From: Parvularcula marina
GTDB taxonomy: Bacteria > Pseudomonadota > Alphaproteobacteria > Caulobacterales > Parvularculaceae
NCBI RefSeq assembly: GCF_003399445.1
Contig: NZ_QUQO01000001.1
Coordinates: forward strand, 1,175,001 to 1,239,000
DNA length: 64,000 nt
Direction: 5' to 3'
The notes under the pieces are model-generated. The model had not been told where the DNA came from. It saw nothing but the letters and a program-made list of their open reading frames with translations, and searched no databases. Both the position numbers and the translations under genes were made by a program. Positions 31,679 through 39,722 of this stretch are shown here, in pieces. Each line of letters starts with the position of its first letter. Position 1 is the first letter of the stretch.

Positions 31679-33775
31679 CTAGAACGTCTTCGAGAAATTG
31701 ATCCCGACAATCGGATTGAAGGCAAATTCGCGCGCCTCACGGAACAGGAACTCACCATCCGGCCGCTGGCCATCATAGACGTCGCGGCGGAAATCTTCCG
31801 TGTAGTTCAGAATGTTGAACACATAGATTTGCGCATTCATGCCAAAGAAATCCTTGTGCTCTGCATAAATCTCACATGTCGGGGCGCTCTGGTCATAAAG
31901 GCTAACCTGAGTGCCAAAGAAGGCTTCTGAATTTTCAAAATCCTCGATCGACATGCCCCAGGCATAATCCGTATCCGGTATGTCGTGCCGGTATTCAAAG
32001 CGGTAGAACCATTTTGTCTCGTCATTCAGGCGGCGAAGGGCCCCTGAGAACGGATCGGCAATTTCGCTTTCTCGATAGAAAACGCGGTAGTCGAACTGGC
32101 CGCCCTTGACGCCCATCTTCTCGAGCATCTGGGTCCCCTGCAGCTCAATCCGCCAGCGCGTGGCCTCGGGAACATTGCCAAAGCCTTCGCTCATCACCGT
32201 ATCCATCGTCATCGGATCAGTGACGGCAATCGGGATACGCTGGACGATGTCCTCAATGTCTTCATACTGGAAGGACAGCGTCACCTGACTTTCGTCCTTA
32301 AACGTCTTTTCGATCGCCGCCTCATAGAACCAGGATTGCTGGGGTGAGAGGTCGGTGTTCCCGGCCCGGTCATTGCCGTCCTGAAGATCGACAGAGCTGG
32401 CAAAGGCAAAGAAATCGAGCTGACCGACACGGCGGTCGACCCGCGCACGCAGCTCAACATTCTCTGACCAGTCATAGGTCGCGGAGACAAAGCCCTTGGG
32501 CCGTGTGAAGGACCGCTTATTGCCATTATCGCCGGTCTGTTCGAGCTCGGAATATTCCATGGCCAGCGAGGCCTGAATGTCGAGTTTCTTGCCCAGCGGG
32601 AAATTATAGGTCCCGGAGATTTCGCCGCGGCGCTCTTCGATCTTGGTGTTCCCGCCCGGAACATCGAATTCCATTTCGGTGCCGTCTTCAGCAATGTCAA
32701 AGAAAGCGGATTCAGCTTCGTTGAAATTATAGACAGCTTCTGCGCCAAGCTCGAAAGACTTGCCCTCGCCCATCGGCCAGTTCTGCTCGATACGGAGGAT
32801 ACTCTCCCCCTCATCGACCGTCCGCTCGAACCGTTCAGAATAGACAAATCCGTTCTCGTCATGCAGGCGGCCTTCAGATTTGAAGGGGCTGTGTTCGAGA
32901 TACTGAAAGCCGATCAGCTTCATCCGCCCGCCAAAGGCATCAAAGGCGTAATCGCCGCTGATCTCCGTGTTCCACTCATCCTCATAATCATCAATGACAC
33001 GATAGCTGTCAGGGATCATCGGATCGGTCGGGGACCGGCGAGAAATCTCGGAGAACTCAAAATCGAAAAGCGCAAAGCTGGCATTGAAATTGGCTTCGCG
33101 GCCGGCGGCATCCTTGTGACCCAGGCTCAGCGTGACTTCCGGATTCTCCCCATAGGGCTGGACGTCATCGTAACGGGTTTCAAGGATCTCCCCGTTCGGA
33201 CCCGTCACAAGCTCTGGTCCCCATGCGCCATTGCGGAAGGCATCATTCTCAAAACCGAGCGTATAAGAGACGCCCTTCGCCGTCCCGGAGACAGAGACCG
33301 AGCCATTGGTCCAGCGGGTCGCAAGGCCTTTACGGAATTGCGGGCGCCATTCGAAATTGCCCGTCGTTTTGGTCGTGTTCAGAACGACATTCGCAACCGG
33401 TCCGGATAGCCCTGAGATCCCCAGCGTTGCGCCGTCGAGAATCTCGATACGGACGACCGCCTCGCGCGATGTCCGGGAGAGAACATCAAGCGGATCTGTT
33501 GATTTGCCAGACACCCGCGAGCCATTGATCAGCACATTGGTGCCGCCCTGCCCCAACCCGCGCTTCTGATCTGCTGAACGAACCTGAAAGCCCGGCACAT
33601 TGAAGATCATGTCCCGCGCTGTTTGCGGGGCATACCGATCAAAATATTCCGGCAGGAAGATCTGCTTACCATCTTCCTCATAGGTCAGCTGGCCTGCGTC
33701 CTGAGCGGCATATGCTGGCGCGAGCGCCATCATTGCGGCGCACACGGCGCACGCTGTCGAATTCAACAATTTCAC
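31679..33775 (-). CDS. TonB-dependent outer-membrane receptor
   Basis: This 698-residue protein has a signal peptide (CAVCAAMMALAPAYA), a compact plug domain near residues 45-140 (ARDMIFNVPGFQVRS, GGTNVLINGSRVSGKS, VVRIEILDGATLG) and a beta-barrel. Barrel strands alternate aromatic residues and end with NPIVGINFSKTF, the terminal Phe signal for outer-membrane insertion. No TonB box is obvious. The ligand cannot be inferred, although the plug resembles the group lacking a carboxy-terminal siderophore signature. The start is GTG 33775. A perfect 18-bp palindrome (33861-33878) lies 86-103 bp upstream. Upstream on the same strand is a small membrane protein and a polysaccharide deacetylase, hinting at carbohydrate-related import. 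Confidence 0.92.
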   Translation of the reverse strand: MKLLNSTACAVCAAMMALAPAYAAQDAGQLTYEEDGKQIFLPEYFDRYAPQTARDMIFNVPGFQVRSADQKRGLGQGGTNVLINGSRVSGKSTDPLDVLSRTSREAVVRIEILDGATLGISGLSGPVANVVLNTTKTTGNFEWRPQFRKGLATRWTNGSVSVSGTAKGVSYTLGFENDAFRNGAWGPELVTGPNGEILETRYDDVQPYGENPEVTLSLGHKDAAGREANFNASFALFDFEFSEISRRSPTDPMIPDSYRVIDDYEDEWNTEISGDYAFDAFGGRMKLIGFQYLEHSPFKSEGRLHDENGFVYSERFERTVDEGESILRIEQNWPMGEGKSFELGAEAVYNFNEAESAFFDIAEDGTEMEFDVPGGNTKIEERRGEISGTYNFPLGKKLDIQASLAMEYSELEQTGDNGNKRSFTRPKGFVSATYDWSENVELRARVDRRVGQLDFFAFASSVDLQDGNDRAGNTDLSPQQSWFYEAAIEKTFKDESQVTLSFQYEDIEDIVQRIPIAVTDPMTMDTVMSEGFGNVPEATRWRIELQGTQMLEKMGVKGGQFDYRVFYRESEIADPFSGALRRLNDETKWFYRFEYRHDIPDTDYAWGMSIEDFENSEAFFGTQVSLYDQSAPTCEIYAEHKDFFGMNAQIYVFNILNYTEDFRRDVYDGQRPDGEFLFREAREFAFNPIVGINFSKTF

Positions 33776-33860
33776 CTGTTCGGCTCCCCGATATCTGCCC
33801 GGTCGTACTCTGTGCGGTACGATCCCTCACTTACTGGATATCGATAACGGGAAACGAATT

Positions 33861-33878
33861 AGACTACACGTGTAGTCT
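33861..33878. promoter_or_regulatory. 18-bp palindrome with BlaI/CopY-type core upstream of the TonB receptor
   Basis: AGACTACACGTGTAGTCT is perfectly palindromic. Its core TACA-CG-TGTA matches the TACAnnTGTA box recognised by the BlaI/MecI/CopY repressor family. It lies between the stop of the upstream small gene and the receptor start. No BlaI-type gene is visible in the window. Confidence 0.6.
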
Positions 33879-33902
33879 TGGAAAGGTTCCAGTCAGACTT
33901 GG

Positions 33903-34124
33903 TTAATCACCTGAATTTTCGTCACTATTTCTCTTCGCCCGGGTCAGCACCTTAGGCAGAAGATAAGTCGACCCGATCAACGCGATTAGGACCACTGAGA
34001 AGACGAGATAGCTGAAATTCCGGTGCCCGAAATACCACCAGGCAACCGCCAGAATGAGTGCTGTTCCCTCGATCAGGCCATACCACATGAAGAATTTTGT
34101 ATCGTCCTGCTGCTGATCACTCAT
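33903..34124 (-). CDS. Small two-helix membrane protein
   Basis: This 73-residue protein has two transmembrane helices (about 14-31 and 38-55), a polar N-terminus (MSDQQQDDTK) and a basic/acidic C-tail (TRAKRNSDENSGD). I do not recognise the family. Its ATG lies inside the 3' end of the deacetylase gene (8-bp overlap), so it is translationally coupled to it. It precedes the palindrome and the TonB receptor. Hydrophobic periodicity and coupling support a real gene. Confidence 0.7.
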   Translation of the reverse strand: MSDQQQDDTKFFMWYGLIEGTALILAVAWWYFGHRNFSYLVFSVVLIALIGSTYLLPKVLTRAKRNSDENSGD

Positions 34125-35058
34125 CGGTCACTTCTCCAAAAATGCCGCGCGCCTCGATCTCCGAATCGATGCGGGCTTCATCTGATGCCCAATAGTCAAA
34201 AGTGCGCGGGCTGCGGCCATTATCGGCGGCCAGCGCAGCCACCCGCCCCTGCCCGGTGAAAAGCGTCTCGGGGATCATCTGCGCGATGGAATCGGCAAAG
34301 GCCTCATCGGGGCTGACGATCTCCCAGCCAGCTTCGCGCAGCGCGGTCACAAGATCATCCGCATAGAGCGCGGCAATGTCATTTTCATGAAGAAGGAGCA
34401 CATGAATGGGCGACCGGCCGAGCGTGTCTACCGCCGCCTCATCGAAGAAATCCGCTGCACCCAGTAACATATCCGTATAAAGCTGGCCGAGCTTTTCGAA
34501 ATCGACCTCGCGGCCCTCTTTCAGGGCCTTTTGCATCTGGCTGTCGATATACCAGTCATAGTTATCGATGGTGACATAGCCATTGCTGAGCCCTCTCTCC
34601 GCCAGCCCCGCTGCAATGACATCCCGCTTTTCAATCTCCCGCCCTTCATCAAGATAGGGATAGCGATACCAGGGCCGCCAGTTCTCAAACCCCTCCAGCC
34701 GGACAATCGCCTCGTCGATATCGGCAAGATAGTCCTCAGCAGAAACTCTGTGCGCCCATTGATGCGTATGGGAATGATTGCCAATGAGGTGCCCTGCCGC
34801 CGCATAGCGCTCCATCCGCGCCTTGCCGCCCGGCAATTGATCAAACCCGTCCGTCGTCACGAAAAATGCGACGGGTCCTGCCTCAACGCCCTTGAGCGCC
34901 GCGATCAGCGCTGTTGCCCGCTCATCGCCGGTAAAGACCCGCCCATCCTCACGTGGCCCGTCATCATAGGTGAGCGCAATGCGCCGGGGCGCAGGCTCCG
35001 CTGCGGCCAAGGAAAAAGCGGCGATCAGGGCGGTCAGCAGGGAGAGAAAGGTTTTCAT
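34117..35058 (-). CDS. Secreted polysaccharide deacetylase (NodB-like, carbohydrate esterase 4 type)
   Basis: This 313-residue protein has a signal peptide (FLSLLTALIAAFSLAAA) and the NodB fold. The catalytic-base/metal motif is LTYDDGPRE near residue 32, the metal His pair is IGNHSHTHQ near 85, RYPYLDEG is motif 3, and IHVLLLHEND near 225 supplies the charge-relay region. Enzymes of this type remove acetyl groups from chitin-like oligomers or peptidoglycan in the periplasm. ATG 35058 gives the signal; the frame is open to 35094 without one. The small membrane protein overlaps its 3' end. The thioesterase gene ends near 35091, 32 bp upstream. Confidence 0.9.
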   Translation of the reverse strand: MKTFLSLLTALIAAFSLAAAEPAPRRIALTYDDGPREDGRVFTGDERATALIAALKGVEAGPVAFFVTTDGFDQLPGGKARMERYAAAGHLIGNHSHTHQWAHRVSAEDYLADIDEAIVRLEGFENWRPWYRYPYLDEGREIEKRDVIAAGLAERGLSNGYVTIDNYDWYIDSQMQKALKEGREVDFEKLGQLYTDMLLGAADFFDEAAVDTLGRSPIHVLLLHENDIAALYADDLVTALREAGWEIVSPDEAFADSIAQMIPETLFTGQGRVAALAADNGRSPRTFDYWASDEARIDSEIEARGIFGEVTDE

Positions 35059-35090
35059 ACCAGCCAGTCTAGGCCGGTCATGACCTTCTG

Positions 35091-35549
35091 TCACTTTTGC
35101 GGCGGGCTGAAAGGCAGCATCATTGCGGTCTGGATCGCGCTTGCCAGCAGCTTTCCCTTGTCATTGAAAAGCTCCGCCGAGGACGTGCACAGGGTCGCCC
35201 CCATCCGCGTGATCCTTGCCGTGCACCGCATCGGTCCGGGCAGGCCCGGGCGGTGGAACTGGGTGTGAATGTCCGTGGTCGACGGCATCATGCGCCCGGC
35301 TGACATGATATGCATCAGCGGGCCCATCGTATCGTCCATCATCGCGGTCAGGATGCCGCCCTGCACTTTTTGCGCAGGGTTCAGCATACGGTCCGTTGCC
35401 AGAAAATCGATGGTCGCCGTGCCGGCCTCGACATCGATCTCGACAACATCAAAGCCGAGGAACTGCGCCGAGGTCGGCGTCGGAAACCCGGCCATGAAGC
35501 GGTCTCGATAGGCGGTGAGTTCCTCCAGCGTCGGAGGCTTCGTCACCAT
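35091..35549 (-). CDS. PaaI-family hotdog thioesterase
   Basis: This 152-residue hotdog-fold protein has the PaaI pattern. An N-terminal helix precedes FDVVEIDVEAGTATIDFLA, then NPAQKVQGGILTAMMDDTMGPLMH with the catalytic Asp in the central helix, and THIQFHRPGLPGP-like strand ITDIHTQFHRPG. It probably hydrolyses acyl-CoA thioesters in the cytoplasm. The ATG lies 3 bp after the nuoE stop, so it is likely co-transcribed with nuoE, the position where nuoF would normally begin. There is no known functional link with complex I. Confidence 0.9.
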   Translation of the reverse strand: MVTKPPTLEELTAYRDRFMAGFPTPTSAQFLGFDVVEIDVEAGTATIDFLATDRMLNPAQKVQGGILTAMMDDTMGPLMHIMSAGRMMPSTTDIHTQFHRPGLPGPMRCTARITRMGATLCTSSAELFNDKGKLLASAIQTAMMLPFSPPQK

Positions 35550-35552
35550 GGC

Positions 35553-36218
35553 TCAGCCGGCTTCTGCGGGCTCGGAATTGGGCAGCTTGCCGATCTTCTT
35601 CGCCGCCGATCCATCATAAAGCGACGCCTCGGTCAGCGAGGTATTGTCGCCCTCAGGATCGGAGGTGTGACGGCCCGGATTGAACACACCCGGCTCGACA
35701 TATTCCCCGCGATCGAGCTTGCCGAGGATCTCCTCGAGTTTCTCCGGGGTCAGATCTTCGTAGTAATAGTCATTGATCTGGGCCATCGGCGCGTTGCAGC
35801 AGGCGCCAAGGCATTCGACTTCGAGCCAAGAGAGATTGCCGCTCTCATTGACCGTGTTCTGCGGGCCGATGACCTTTTCGCAGACTGCCGCCAGATCCTC
35901 TGCCCCGCGCAGCATGCAGGGGGTCGTCCCGCAGAGCTGGACGAAATAGGTGCCGACCGGCCGCAGATTGAACATCGTGTAAAAGGTCGCGACCTCATAG
36001 ACCCGGATATAGGGCATGCCGAGTTGCGAGGCGATCGCCTCCATCGCCGGGATCGAGACCCAGCCTTCCTGCTTTTGCGCACGCCACAGGAACGGAATGA
36101 CGGCAGAGGCCTGACGCCCTTCAGGGAATTTGGCGATCTGCGTCTCGCACCAGGCTTTGTTCTCTTCGGTCCAGGCGAAACTGTCGGGCTGCTGTCGGGC
36201 GGGTTTACGGTCGGCCAT
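35553..36218 (-). CDS. nuoE: NADH-quinone oxidoreductase subunit E
   Basis: This 221-residue complex I subunit has a helical N-terminus (KFPEGRQASAVIPFLWRAQKQEGW, AIASQLGMPYIRVYEVATFYTMF) and a thioredoxin-like 2Fe-2S domain. The four ligands lie in QLCGTTPCM near residue 95 and ECLGACCNAP near 137. A C-terminal extension of about 55 residues is typical of alphaproteobacterial NuoE. It starts divergently from the DUF885 gene, so nuoA-D are not upstream here. Downstream comes the thioesterase instead of nuoF, which is about 11 kb away on the same strand. Promoter elements must lie in the 165-bp gap to 36384. Confidence 0.96.
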   Translation of the reverse strand: MADRKPARQQPDSFAWTEENKAWCETQIAKFPEGRQASAVIPFLWRAQKQEGWVSIPAMEAIASQLGMPYIRVYEVATFYTMFNLRPVGTYFVQLCGTTPCMLRGAEDLAAVCEKVIGPQNTVNESGNLSWLEVECLGACCNAPMAQINDYYYEDLTPEKLEEILGKLDRGEYVEPGVFNPGRHTSDPEGDNTSLTEASLYDGSAAKKIGKLPNSEPAEAG

Positions 36219-36383
36219 GGAATATCCGTCGCGTTAGGAGATTGTCTTGTGGCGGGCCTTTTCGTGATGTCGCCCGTGAATGTCCAGCGCAGATCATGCT
36301 ACAGGGTGTCTCAAGGATACCTTGCATCGAAATTCGATAAGACTATCTTGGATCTAGCGATCACCGGAATGAGGGATAAATTC

Positions 36384-38252
36384 ATGCGCGCATTTCTGCT
36401 TACACTTCTCGGCACGACGGCTCTTGTCGCCTGTAGCGGCGACAAAACGCCGGCGGAGACCGGCAAGACCGAGACCAGCAAAGAGGTCTCCTACACAAAA
36501 GCTGAGATCGAAGCGGAATCCGCCCGGCTCAATGAATGGTTCGAGGATCGCTGGCTGGAGCAGCTGGAGTTCTCGCCGATCACCAAGGCCTCCCTTGGCA
36601 TCAAGGACGAAGATTACGGCAAGATCGACGATGTTTCCGAAGCTGCCGAGGACGAACAGCTCGAATGGCGCCGCCAGACCGTCGCCGATCTGAAAGCGAA
36701 TTTCGACTACAACAAGCTGAGCCCCGAGGCGCAGACCTCCTATGACATCTGGATCTATGAGCTCAAACGCGCAGAAGACGCCCTGCCCTTCCGGCGCATG
36801 GGCTATGTCTTCTCCCAGATGCAGGGGCCGCAAAGCTCGCTGCCGAATGTCATCATCAATTTCCATTCGGTCGAGACCGAGCAGGACATGGCCGATTACG
36901 TCTCGCGGCTTTCGGAACTCGGGCGCGCCCTCAACCAGCTCATCGACCGGGCCGAGCTAAGCGCCGCCGAAGGCATCCACCCGCCGAGCTGGGCCTATGA
37001 AGCCGTGATTGAGCAGTCAAAAGCGCTCTCAAGCGGCGCGCCGTTCGAGGGCGAAGGCGAAACCCCGCTCTATGCTGCCGCCAACCAGAAACTGGCAGGC
37101 CTCCTCGAAGCCGGCGTCATTGATGAGGCGGAGGCGGAGGAATTCCGCGCAGCGGCCCGCACCGCCCTCCTCGAGGACGTCAAACCCGCCTATGACCGTC
37201 TCATCGCCTTTGCTGAAGGCGATCTTGAGAACAGCCCCGAAGTCGCGACCGGCTTCTGGCAGTTCGAGAATGGCCGCGAATTCTATGCCGAGCGGCTCGC
37301 CTTTGCGACGACAACTGATCTGACGGCGGACGAAGTCCATGAGATCGGCCTGTCGGAAGTCGCCCGCATCCGCGCCGAGATGGAAGCCATCAAGGAGCAG
37401 GTCGGCTTTGAAGGCACGCTGCAGGAGTTCTTCGCCTTTGTCCGCGACGATGAACAATTCTATTTCCCGAACACGGATGAAGGCCGTCAGGCCTATATCG
37501 ACGCCGCCGATGAGCACCTCGCATTCATCAATGATAAGCTGCCTGAGTATTTCGGCCTGCTCCCGAAAGCTGATCTCGTCGTAAAACGGGTCGAAGCTTT
37601 CCGCGAACAGGATGGCGCTGCCCAGCATTATTATCCGGGCACGCCGGATGGCTCGCGCCCGGGCGTATATTACGCCCACCTCTCGGATATGAGCTCGATG
37701 CCGATCCCGCAGCTGGAGGTGATCGCCTATCACGAGGGCAATCCGGGCCACCACATGCAGATTTCGATCGCGCAGGAACTGACCAGCGTGCCGACCTTCC
37801 GGACGCAGTCTTTCTTCAACGCCTATGCCGAAGGCTGGGCCCTCTACTCCGAACTCCTCGCCAAGGAGATGGGCGCCTATGAAGACCCCTATTCAGATTT
37901 CGGCCGGCTGACGACCGAGATCTGGCGGGCTATCCGGCTCGTCGTCGATACGGGCGTCCACCACAAGGAATGGACCGAGGAAGAGGCCATCGCCTATTTC
38001 CGTGACAATTCCCCGGCTGCGACCCAGCAGATCGTCTCAGAGGTCCGGCGCTATATCGTCTGGCCGGGTCAGGCGACCTCCTACAAGATTGGTATGCTGA
38101 AGATCCTCGAAATCCGCGCCAAGGCCGAAGCAGAGCTTGGCGATGATTTCGACATCAAGGGCTTCCACGACACCGTTCTTGGCGGCGGCGGTCTGCCGAT
38201 GAACCTGCTCGAAAAGCGCGTCGATCAGTGGATCGAAAGCCAGAAGGGGTAA
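36384..38252 (+). CDS. DUF885 family lipoprotein (putative metallopeptidase)
   Basis: This 622-residue protein begins with a lipoprotein signal (LLTLLGTTALVAC, lipobox LVAC), then an acidic linker and the DUF885 domain. The diagnostic HEGNPGHHMQ motif starts at residue 450. FNAYAEGWALYSELLAKEMG and YIVWPGQATSYKIGMLKI follow, all features of this family, which is believed to be zinc-dependent but poorly characterised. The frame is open upstream to 35310, but that portion is antisense of nuoE. ATG 36384 has GAGGGA upstream and gives the lipobox. A small inverted repeat ATCGAA-A-TTCGAT lies at 36326-36338, upstream of the start. Confidence 0.88.
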   Translation: MRAFLLTLLGTTALVACSGDKTPAETGKTETSKEVSYTKAEIEAESARLNEWFEDRWLEQLEFSPITKASLGIKDEDYGKIDDVSEAAEDEQLEWRRQTVADLKANFDYNKLSPEAQTSYDIWIYELKRAEDALPFRRMGYVFSQMQGPQSSLPNVIINFHSVETEQDMADYVSRLSELGRALNQLIDRAELSAAEGIHPPSWAYEAVIEQSKALSSGAPFEGEGETPLYAAANQKLAGLLEAGVIDEAEAEEFRAAARTALLEDVKPAYDRLIAFAEGDLENSPEVATGFWQFENGREFYAERLAFATTTDLTADEVHEIGLSEVARIRAEMEAIKEQVGFEGTLQEFFAFVRDDEQFYFPNTDEGRQAYIDAADEHLAFINDKLPEYFGLLPKADLVVKRVEAFREQDGAAQHYYPGTPDGSRPGVYYAHLSDMSSMPIPQLEVIAYHEGNPGHHMQISIAQELTSVPTFRTQSFFNAYAEGWALYSELLAKEMGAYEDPYSDFGRLTTEIWRAIRLVVDTGVHHKEWTEEEAIAYFRDNSPAATQQIVSEVRRYIVWPGQATSYKIGMLKILEIRAKAEAELGDDFDIKGFHDTVLGGGGLPMNLLEKRVDQWIESQKG

Positions 38253-38265
38253 GTCCCTCATCATG

Positions 38266-38341
38266 GTAGGGCGGAACGCCGAAGGCGCTCCGCCAGTTAC
38301 ACATCGCCCAAAGTGGCGGATGGCATTGCCATCCGCCCTAC
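38266..38341. repeat. REPIN-like element (two inverted REP hairpins)
   Basis: A 76-bp element lies between the DUF885 gene and ubiA. The outer inverted repeat GTAGGGCGGA / TCCGCCCTAC is at 38266-38275 and 38332-38341. Inside are two hairpins, GGCGGA..CGCC-GAA-GGCG..TCCGCC (38270-38294) and GGCGGATGGC-ATT-GCCATCCGCC (38315-38337). This is the architecture of a REP doublet. A T-rich stretch follows at 38367-38376, so the right hairpin could also assist termination. Confidence 0.65.
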
Positions 38342-38405
38342 GCATTGTTTCTGTAGGGGCCTTTTTCTTTTATCTCACCCCCAACCCCTGCTACCGGTCA
38401 AGCCC

Positions 38406-39314
38406 ATGAGCGAGACCGACACCAAAACGCCTGACGCCGTGCCGACCTTCGTCGACAGGCTGCCCCGCCCGATCCAGCCCTATCTGCGCCTCATGCGTGC
38501 TGACCGCCCAGTCGGGGTCTGGCTCCTTCTCATCCCCTGCTTCTGGGGATCGCTGGTCGCGCGGCCCAACCCGACACCGGCCCATGAGATGTTCGGTTTC
38601 TGGTTTCTCTTCCTCGTCGGCAGTTTCGTCATGCGCTCGGCGGGCTGCATCTATAATGACATTATCGACCGCGACATCGACCGGCAGGTCGAGCGCACCG
38701 CCGCCCGGCCCCTCGCCAGCGGCCGGATTAAACCCGCCGCCGCTTGGGTGCTTCTCGTTCTTCTCTGCCTGATCGGTCTTGCCGTCCTCCTCCAGCTTGG
38801 CCTGCCCGCGATCATTACAGGGCTCTGCTCGCTGATCCTTGTCGCGGGCTACCCCTTCATGAAGCGGATCACCTGGTGGCCGCAGGCCTGGCTCGGGCTG
38901 ACCTTTAACTGGGGCGTGCTGGTCGGGGCCGCGACCCTTGCCGGGACGATTCCCGTCAGTGCGATGATGATCTATGCCGCCGGCATTTTCTGGACGCTCG
39001 GCTATGACACGATCTACGCCCATCAGGACCGGGAGGATGACGCGCTGGTCGGGGTCAAATCCTCCGCCCGGCGTCTGGGTCAGCATTCCGCCACCGCCAT
39101 CGCCGCCTTTTTCGGGCTGACCCTCGTTCTTTTTGCCTTCGCCCTTATCGCAGAAGACGCCCTTCACGGGCTCCCCTTCCTTCTGCCCGCAGCGCTCCAT
39201 TTCATCTGGCAGATCCGCAAACTTGATATCGAGGACCCGGCGCTTTGCCTGAAGCTCTTTAAATCGAATGTCCTGACCGGGATCCTCCTGACCCTGCCCC
39301 TTTTTGCCGCATGA
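38406..39314 (+). CDS. ubiA: 4-hydroxybenzoate polyprenyltransferase
   Basis: This 302-residue membrane enzyme has about eight hydrophobic segments. It carries the two Asp-rich prenyl-diphosphate motifs of UbiA: NDIIDRDIDRQVERTAARPLASG near residues 85-108 and YAHQDREDD near 205-215. The start region PYLRLMRADRPVGVWLLLIPCFWG is also canonical. It attaches the polyprenyl chain to 4-hydroxybenzoate in ubiquinone synthesis. The frame is open upstream to 38313, but that part crosses the REPIN element; ATG 38406 matches the family N-terminus. DUF423 and msrB genes follow on the same strand. Confidence 0.95.
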   Translation: MSETDTKTPDAVPTFVDRLPRPIQPYLRLMRADRPVGVWLLLIPCFWGSLVARPNPTPAHEMFGFWFLFLVGSFVMRSAGCIYNDIIDRDIDRQVERTAARPLASGRIKPAAAWVLLVLLCLIGLAVLLQLGLPAIITGLCSLILVAGYPFMKRITWWPQAWLGLTFNWGVLVGAATLAGTIPVSAMMIYAAGIFWTLGYDTIYAHQDREDDALVGVKSSARRLGQHSATAIAAFFGLTLVLFAFALIAEDALHGLPFLLPAALHFIWQIRKLDIEDPALCLKLFKSNVLTGILLTLPLFAA

Positions 39315-39359
39315 CGCGTAACCTTGAGCGCGCCCGCCCGAACAGGCAGGTGTAGAGCC

Positions 39360-39719
39360 ATGAGCAAGACCCTCACCTTCGCCGCTGCCCTCCTCGGATT
39401 TCTGGCCGTCGCGGCTGGCGCTTTCGGCGCCCATGCCCTTGATGGCCAGCTCACCGAAAAGGCGGCGGACTGGTGGCAGACCGGGACGTTCTACCTTCTG
39501 ACCCATGCCGTGGCGGCCTTTGCCGTCGGGGTGTCGGGACAAAAGGGCCTGTTTGTCACCGGCGGATGGTGCCTCGCCCTCGGCTGCACCGTCTTTGGGG
39601 CCTCGCTTTATGCTCTCGCTCTTGGAGCGCCGTCGATCCTCGGGGCCATCACCCCGATCGGCGGCATCCTGATGCTGGCGGGATGGGCCCTTGCGGCCAT
39701 CGGCGCGATAAGGAGATGA
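39360..39719 (+). CDS. DUF423 family small membrane protein
   Basis: This 119-residue inner-membrane protein has four transmembrane helices. The family signature appears at the start (FLAVAAGAFGAHALDG) and in the middle (WWQTGTFYLLTHAVAAFAVG), and the C-terminus has the GITPIGG-like ITPIGGILMLAGWALAAIGA. DUF423 (YgdD-like) has no established function. ATG 39360 follows the ubiA stop by 45 bp. The stop at 39717-39719 is directly followed by the msrB start. Confidence 0.9.
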   Translation: MSKTLTFAAALLGFLAVAAGAFGAHALDGQLTEKAADWWQTGTFYLLTHAVAAFAVGVSGQKGLFVTGGWCLALGCTVFGASLYALALGAPSILGAITPIGGILMLAGWALAAIGAIRR

Positions 39720-39722
39720 GTG

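Noticed and set aside
35310-36383. Long N-terminal extension of the DUF885 frame
   Set aside because: It is antisense to nuoE and the thioesterase. The lipoprotein signal, lipobox and ribosome-binding site all place the start at 36384.
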